A DNA stretch of 21,223 nucleotides from Plakobranchus ocellatus (Eukaryota > Mollusca > Gastropoda > Plakobranchidae), in assembly GCA_019648995.1 (NCBI GenBank), contig BLXT01002683.1, positions 352,882 through 374,104 of the forward strand. Reading direction: 5' to 3'. Made by a program: the position numbers and the translations under genes. The notes beneath the pieces are model-generated. The model worked only from the letters and a program-made list of their open reading frames with translations, was not told the origin of the DNA and ran no database searches. Below, in pieces: positions 9,201 to 17,298 of this stretch (its first letter is position 1; the number at the start of each line of letters is the position of its first letter).

Positions 9201-12200
9201 TCTTTTAAACATGTTGGACAATAGGGGAGGCTGGTCAAAACTGCAAAGACAGGTGCTAACATCTTTTTTTTCGGTTGCCTTCGAAAAGTGCCACAGTTAT
9301 ATCTTATGTGCGTAAAGTGTAAAGAGAGTCGCAAACTTTAAACAGAGGCGCTAGAAATTAAATGTTAGGCGATTTTTCATCAATAAAGTGGCTAGTTCAT
9401 CATCATCAAGTGCCTTGCTTGTAAGCGTTGGCGATCATGTCCCTCCACAAATCCCAATCTTTGACGGCGGCCAGTATATCTGACACTTTTCCTGGTCCAA
9501 GCCATGTGGCCAGTCCATCCATTATCTTCTCCCTTTGTCTTCCTCTGCTTCTTTTTCCTTCAAACTTTCCTGTTGTTACCAAATGTTCCAGTTTTCCTCT
9601 TCTCATCACGTGGCCCAGAAAGGTGGCTTGACGTTTCCTTATAGTTCTGACCAGTGATCTTTTTTTATTAGCTTCATTCAGAACTCTCTCATTTGTTTTC
9701 TTTGCGGTCCAAGGAATCCGGGGCATTCTTCTAAGGAACCACATTTCTGTTGCTTCTGGCTTATTTTGAATTTGTTTTGAGATTGTCCATGCTTCGCGTC
9801 CATACATACATTAGAACAGGTTCTATGTAGCACTGGAGGGCTCTTTTCCTCGTTTCGATAGAGATGTGTTTATTTGTCAGGATTGTTTTCATCTTTTGAA
9901 AGTTGATCTTTGCCTGAGCAGTTCTTGCTGATATTTCTCTGTTTGTTTTGCCATCGTTTGAAATTGTTGTTCCTAGATATTTGAACTTTTCTGTTTGTTT
10001 GAATTTCACTTCATTGATGAATATATCACATTTTGGGAGTTCTTGTTTGCGACTGATTACCATCACTTCTGTCTTTTTACTGTTCAGTTCTAACCCTTTC
10101 TTTCTGCTTTCTTCTTTAACGATACTTAGAAGTTTTTGCAGGTCTTCTTTGTTTTCAGCTATTAGCACTGTGTCGTCAGCATATCTTAAGTTGTTTATGT
10201 TCTGCCCGCCCACCTTAACCTAGATCAACACATTTCATACTGTTTCAAACAGCTATACTTGAATCTTGAATACAGGAAGACAGGAACTCTTGCTTGCGTG
10301 TGGGGAAAACTAACTTTTCAATTTGCTTGTTGCATAATTTTTACATTATCAATATATGTACATCGCATGCACATAGATATATACATAATAAAATATATAA
10401 GTAATAATAATCGACACGCATACCAACCCATTCACTGTTATTTATATATAGAATACGACACCAACATAAATGGCAAAAATATAAAATGCATTAACACATG
10501 GCATGATATTATTACATGCAGGGAATAACAAATAATATTTATGAAGACGAAATAAAGAATTACATACCCTGTGTAGTTATTAAAGAAGGATATAATCAAT
10601 TTATTTCCTTTACATAACACGTGCAAAGCAGGGGACAGACGTTGTCTAAACACACATTTCACTTAAAGGAGGCAGACGTTTTCTAAAGAATGTATGTCGG
10701 TAGCTATCCTTGCGGCCCTATCCAGCACCATAATAATACCACCTGTAGGCAAGATACTCATATTCGCCAAGCTTTCAACTCCTACAAAACACATTTCATG
10801 TATAACAATGGCAAAGTAGGCAAGATCTTATATTTCCAACGCTTACAAAGAAATCAGATTGATGTGCAACACACCTGATTTATGGTAAGTATAGCCTTTC
10901 CAATTATTCTGTAAATTTTCAAGGCAAAAACAGTCTTTGCGCGATGGATTTCGTATTTGTCGTAACGGCCCGAGAACCCAATATATCACAATTTTTGTTC
11001 CACTTTGTTTTAAAGATCTTCTACTATAATTATTGAAGAGTCAGAAAAAGCGTAAAGCTGCGCACAGAAAGAACGCGTGCTTGCGATTAAAGCAAGCGCA
11101 AGATCGCGGGTGCTTGCTGAATATTTGCTTGTTGATTCTTTATAGCACATAGAGAAAGCTCGTGATTCGCGCTTGTTCTGGCGCCTTGCGAGTCACGGTC
11201 AGGTAGTTTCGCGTTATGGTGAACTCATCTGACAATGAAGTGAAAGTTTTCACTAAATGTTTATATCTTTCTAATCTTTCTGACGATAAGCTGTTTTTTA
11301 CTAGATAGCCTTTTGCCTAAAATCTTTCTTTAAAAAAAAACAAAAAGAAAGTTGGTGTTCATGAAATCAATAAAAAAAACGATGAGAGGAAGATGAATAT
11401 CATCACCTATTTCTCGGCTCAAAAAGAGCCCTTGTCTTTTTCACTCATATATGAGAGTGAGTCTAGACACATTCAACTACATCTCAGTAAAGATAGAACC
11501 CAGGATAACCAAGAATTTGTGTAAATGCCATCAACCGATTATGGCAGAGAAACTTCTCCTAGTCACGTTAAGTAAACCACTCGTTTAAGAATCCTGAAGA
11601 TGCAATGGTGGCTTAAGGTTACATTATATTCAGGAACAAAGAAAATAGCTGCGCACCTCGCTGATCGACAATAACTCTGCTACCGAGAGGTCACAGCTTT
11701 CCGCTTGAAGCGCAATAAAGAATTAACATTTGATTCTTTACGCTTTTCAAGCGACGCTCTAGATCGCAAGCGCGATAAAGCGAGCGTGCTTTCTGTACGG
11801 CACAAGACATTTCAACACATTTATCGCGCTTGTCCCCGCGCGCTCGCTTGTATCGCAAGCAAGCGTTCTTTCTGTGCTCGGCTTTAGACTCTTAAAACTT
11901 CGACAAAAACACTTTGTATCAATAATAATTTAATGAAAGGAGACACCAAAGAACAAAAACAAGTGTCGACTAACAGCTATCCAGCGAAGGCACCAAACAT
12001 CTTGAAGCCACCGGGCCCCGCTACCTGATTACCTCAGAGTGGGTGGACAAAGCAACCTCGGAAAAGCTACTGCTACTACTTCTGTGTGAAAGCATTCCTG
12101 AAAATGTTCCGAGCATGGATAATTCTGACACTTTATCTAAGAGCCTACATGGCCAAGAGGGCAAATCTCTACGCAAAAATTTTGCATACTGCTCTAAAGC

Positions 12201-14774
12201 CTCATGTTTACTGCAAAGTCAAGCATGAAATATAAAAACTGACAAAAGAAAATCTAATCACGCTATGATTCTTTACAACCTACGCTGGTCTTTCTTCAGG
12301 ACATCTCTCACGAGCGAGAGCCCATATTTTCCAACTTCATCGACGGCACGCCTATGAAACCAAGCCAGATCATTCAACTGCACGAAGCCGCTAAAAGAAT
12401 GAGTCTCTTTGGCGCCATGAGAGATCGACCGTATGTATTCCCATTCCAGAACGTCATCCTTGATCCTGAAACTGGAGAGGTCAACGGTCAGAATGTCCTC
12501 CATATGGGTCAGAGGTCAGTATATGATTGAGAAGGAAAGGAAGGATTTTCAGATACACATTACATGTTTTAGAGAAAAGAAAAACGGAGCTTTTTACGAG
12601 CTAAGGTTACACTGCTTTCGAAAACGTGTTTTCTCAGAGGTAAAAGACAGAATATGTTTAGACTAGGTGTAGAGATGTTTAAGGCAAGTTTAAATCCTTG
12701 AAATCAAATTAATTTCCTATCTAAATATGATCGTGTTAGTGAAATTTTAATTACTTTGCCGTAAAGAGCTTTACAATTACATTACCTCTGCTTCTTACAT
12801 TATTTTAAACCCCACATATCTGAAAATGAAAAAAAGCAGCATGGATTGACTGATTCAAAATAGTGATCCCCAAAAACGATAAGCATACTATACACGTGTA
12901 CTCTGCAATCGACTGGGACGATTAGGGGTGAATTATAATTAATTTCCAACTACGATTATGTCTGGAAAAAAATGTTTTCATGTAGCCTGTAAAAAATGAA
13001 TTTAATGCAGAAAAAAAGGTTCCTCCCTCATCACTCAAACCTTCGTTCGATAACTGATTTAATTAAAATCTAGGTATAAAGATGGACATATCACCTTCCA
13101 CGAAGTTCCTTATCAATGGTTCTCATTCTGGTCAAACCTGGGCAACAGAGATAACGCCAGGTGGTCTATCAAGAATCACACAGCTTATAGGCATAATGCT
13201 GATACGGCCGCCTTAGATTGGTGGGTGATACAATTAAGTGCGCTGTTTGTAATGTGCCGTTTGTAAATTTACGCTGTTCTAACGGTGGCTAGTCTATTTT
13301 GGTTTCGAATTTAGATACAGCAATAAACAGACATGTTCAAGGTAAAGTGAAGAAACCAATCAATCTATTTATAACCCCCCCCCCCCTTCCCATTCCTCCC
13401 AAAGCAAATCATATAGGAAGGGCGGACAAGCTACAGATCTAGCTCAGGTAATAGTATTCTAGGCAACATAATGTCCTCATTCTTAGCCTTTAGCTCTGAG
13501 ATTTAAAACGAAAAAAAAAAAAAGGTTTCAAATCTTCGAGATTATAAAAGAGAGCAGGAATAATTTACAGTATACTTATTTTAGTGGGTTTAGTTACGAT
13601 AAATTAATTTTTCTAAACTTTGTTCGCACATTCAAGGTATTTTTAAAAAAAATATTACTTAACGATCTCTTCTGGTTTTTAGCATTGTGCTCTCAATTTG
13701 AAAACATTTTTTGAAAGGTCTAATTTTAAAGGACTCTGAAATAACAATAAAAATAGTATGACAGTATCCTATGTTATTGTAAATGATGTATTAGTATATT
13801 ATAATAAACGTTAAAACGTATGTCGTTTGGGCCTGAAAACTGATAAACGAATCAACATCTCATTCCTTTTTATATGACAGTAAATTTACAGAATGGCTAA
13901 AAATTGTTTTGCCTATTTTCATAAAGCATATGGTAGGCTGTGACTAAGGCTTGGGGTGGGTGGGAGGGATAATCTTTTTCTCTGGGGTAGATATAAATAG
14001 ATTGGGTTTTCGATGTGTTTTCGATCCATTGATTACGTTTGAAAATTTCCTCAGTTCCCTGAGGATCTTATTCAGCTATGGTTGCTTCTGTCAAGCATTT
14101 TCATTTTTTTACTAGTTCAATTTAATGTCAATTAAAATTTCCTTTAGAAACACTAAATCTCATTGTACATGTATCTCCCTTTCATTCAACAGAGCCTAGC
14201 TTGGAATTTTAAGCTTTAAAATGATAACTTTTTCTCTCCTTTAGAAACACTAAATCTCATTGTACATGTATCTCCCTTTCATTCAACAGAGCCTAGCTTG
14301 GAATTTTAAGCTTTAAAATGATAACTTTTTCTCTCATTTAAATAATTATATATTTGATAGCTTTTACCTTTTATGTTGATGGTATTTAGGTATGCTGATG
14401 AATGTTGGCGTCATGTCTATACCAACGACGGTAATGGTTTCCCCATCTTTGGCGCCATTGAAGACTTAGTGGATTCTGTAAAGCGCGGACACCGAGTGCG
14501 CGTCCGTTTTGATGATCAGGCGGCAGAGGTCTCAAACCTCAGGGTCAAAGGTGATGTAGTCGCTGGGCAGCTGCTGCAAGAGGTGACGCGCGTTGGAGGC
14601 TACGGTGCTGACAGGTGCGATATGAACTTCCTCCTCCTCTTTCTGCCGTTGTTGCTGCTATTGCTGCTGCTCTTGCTACTGCTTCTACTACTGCGACTAT
14701 TATTACTACTGCTGCTGCTGCTTCTGCTGCTGCTGCTGCTGCTACTACTACTACTACTACCACTACCACTACCA

Positions 14775-14842
<68 letters not shown>

Positions 14843-14874
14843 ACTACTACTACTACTACTACTACTGCTACTAG

Positions 14875-14951
<77 letters not shown>

Positions 14952-16612
14952 TGCTTGCTACTGCTGGTACTACTTATCTGCTGTACTAGCACTAGTATGA
15001 TGCTGCGACTGCTACTGATAGTGATACTGCAATTGTTTGCAAACCTACATGCATCATGCCTTATCAGTGTACCTTCTGTAGATAATATGAATTAGTTGAG
15101 CCAGTATGAGGTTAACAAAGTGCAAGGAAAGGCAAAGCAACGTAAAGAAAAGGCGTGCTAATAGTGAAAAACCATAAAGCATCTCTCTCCATTTAGCGCT
15201 ATGTTCGAAAATGTCTGGAGAAAATCATTATTACCTTGATTGAAAACACCATTCTATCCTTTGGAGCAAAAAATCAATTGCAATCTTATTATATTACCCA
15301 AAACAACCTGAGGCAAGCAGCTACAAAACACCCTAAAGACTTTCACCCAACACCGAACAATTTGAAGCATCTTTGTTAATTTCAAGACATCGGCTAACTT
15401 CACCCACGGTGTCAGACAGAGAGGCACTTCCATCAACGCTTAATTTCCGCCATACCTTAAACTTCAGAAGTGAGCAAAAAAGTACAAAACATGAGACATA
15501 ATAGCAATCCTGAAAAAAAAAAGTTGGGACTTTCTTGTCCATTTTAAGCCCATCAGCTACTCTCGAACCCTGTGAAGCATACAGTCATATAGACCCGACA
15601 TGCTGTTGAACAGGACCGCTGGGCAAATTCTGTCATCAGTAGAGGGCGTCGGTGGCACAGTGGATAGCGAATCCGCCCTGAAATGTGCAGGTGCCCTTCC
15701 GGCGCGGGTTCGAGTCCCGCCACCGATACCGTGGCCTGACGGAGGACCTGAAAGCCTGAGATCACCTTGTTGTGGATTGGCTGAATACAAAAAACCTGTC
15801 ATCAGTTTTACCAGAGCCATACTAGCATAGAGTTCCCAAGACAGATTTTTTTTCACAGATATTTCGTTGAGGCTGAAACCAGAATGAAGTTCAGTATAGC
15901 TCACACCACAGGGACTGTCGTGTCGTATGAGTATCTTGTTGGGAGTCATTCCAGGAAGGTAAGGCTCTTGAGCCTAAGGTTCATTTAGAAAAAATTAATT
16001 CCAAACGCTATTCATTTTAAAGTAAATGCATATTTTTCTTTAACAATTGAGCTGCATGGATTAAAAAAAACCTCTCAAATAAAAACCACCGGCGTCGAAA
16101 TATATCTAACTCAGTAAAGTTTAGTTTCAACTTAAAGGTTTCGTAATCCTTTCCGTAATCCTTTTGAAACGGCCCATACAAACAGGGGAACTGATATTAG
16201 CATTTAAGTCATATCTGTTTAGATATAAGATAATATCACATTAAAATGCGGTAGTAACAAGGAGAGTTCCTATAAATCTCAAAGGTTCACATCCAAAATC
16301 TCCCATAACCTGAGGGACAGTCTTAGAGTGTTTGGTTCTACGGAAACTCTATAATTGATTTTCTCTTAGAGTCTTTTTTCGACGGCCGATTCTTTCGCAA
16401 AACGTCTCTTTTGTGATCACACCACACGCCCATACCGTGGGTAAATTATTAAGATCATGGGGATTTTTCTTTTGTCTTAGTCAAATTTGAAAACACCTCA
16501 TTCACTTTAGTCAGGGAATATTCAAACTATACAAGAAACAGAAAATTCTTTAAAATGATGAATTTGTAAAAAAAAAATATCACGAGAAAACACACACACA
16601 CACACACTCACA

Positions 16613-16699
<87 letters not shown>

Positions 16700-17235
16700 T
16701 TATTATACATATATATATATTTAACCATTTTGAACATACTTTAACTAGTGTTGTTAAATTTTTTTTTCTTCCTTGACACTAAGATAAATACATTCTCATA
16801 TTTAAACTTATTTAATAATTTTGGAAAAAAAAATCTTATTGAGGTGAATCCACCGATGAGAAGAATAATCGAGTGGATAGTGGATACGCGACCTTGGAGT
16901 GTTGTTCTTGAGACAGTTGACCCCCCAGGTCAAGCGATGAAGGGGTCAGTGTTTGACCTAAAGGACGCAGTTATGGGCGGGGCCCGGATCCGTCTGAATG
17001 TGTTATTAGATCCTTTGGCAGGATCGTTCTTCACACAGGTGAGATAACTCGGTTCCAGTGCAAGCATCGGATAATCGAAAATCAATGAACTGGTATTATA
17101 AAAATATGCCATGGCAGGCATATTAAACCTCTGAAATGCCTTTTTTGTGAATAAAGTTTCCAAAGGTTTGATCCACCTGTCATCACATGACGGAAAGGAG
17201 TAGGATATACATGTACTGATAGATAGATGGATGGT

Positions 17236-17298
<63 letters not shown>

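Noticed and set aside
9391-10235. Target-site duplication for the LINE
   Set aside because: CTAGTTCA on one side and CTAGATCA on the other are too short and imperfect to count.
14545-15095. Several open frames of poly-Leu, poly-Ser, poly-Thr or poly-Ala/Val
   Set aside because: They are frames of the CTG/CTA triplet array. Only the exon 6 part (to 14614) of the + frame is coding.
15647-15728. Possible functional tRNA gene
   Set aside because: Acceptor and T arms pair but the anticodon arm does not form a normal stem-loop, and the sequence is joined to a SINE tail within a target-site duplication.
15557-15949. 130-codon - strand open frame and overlapping + frame at 15600-15830
   Set aside because: Both are translations of the SINE at 15641-15795 and flanks; the - frame also crosses exon 7 of the real gene.
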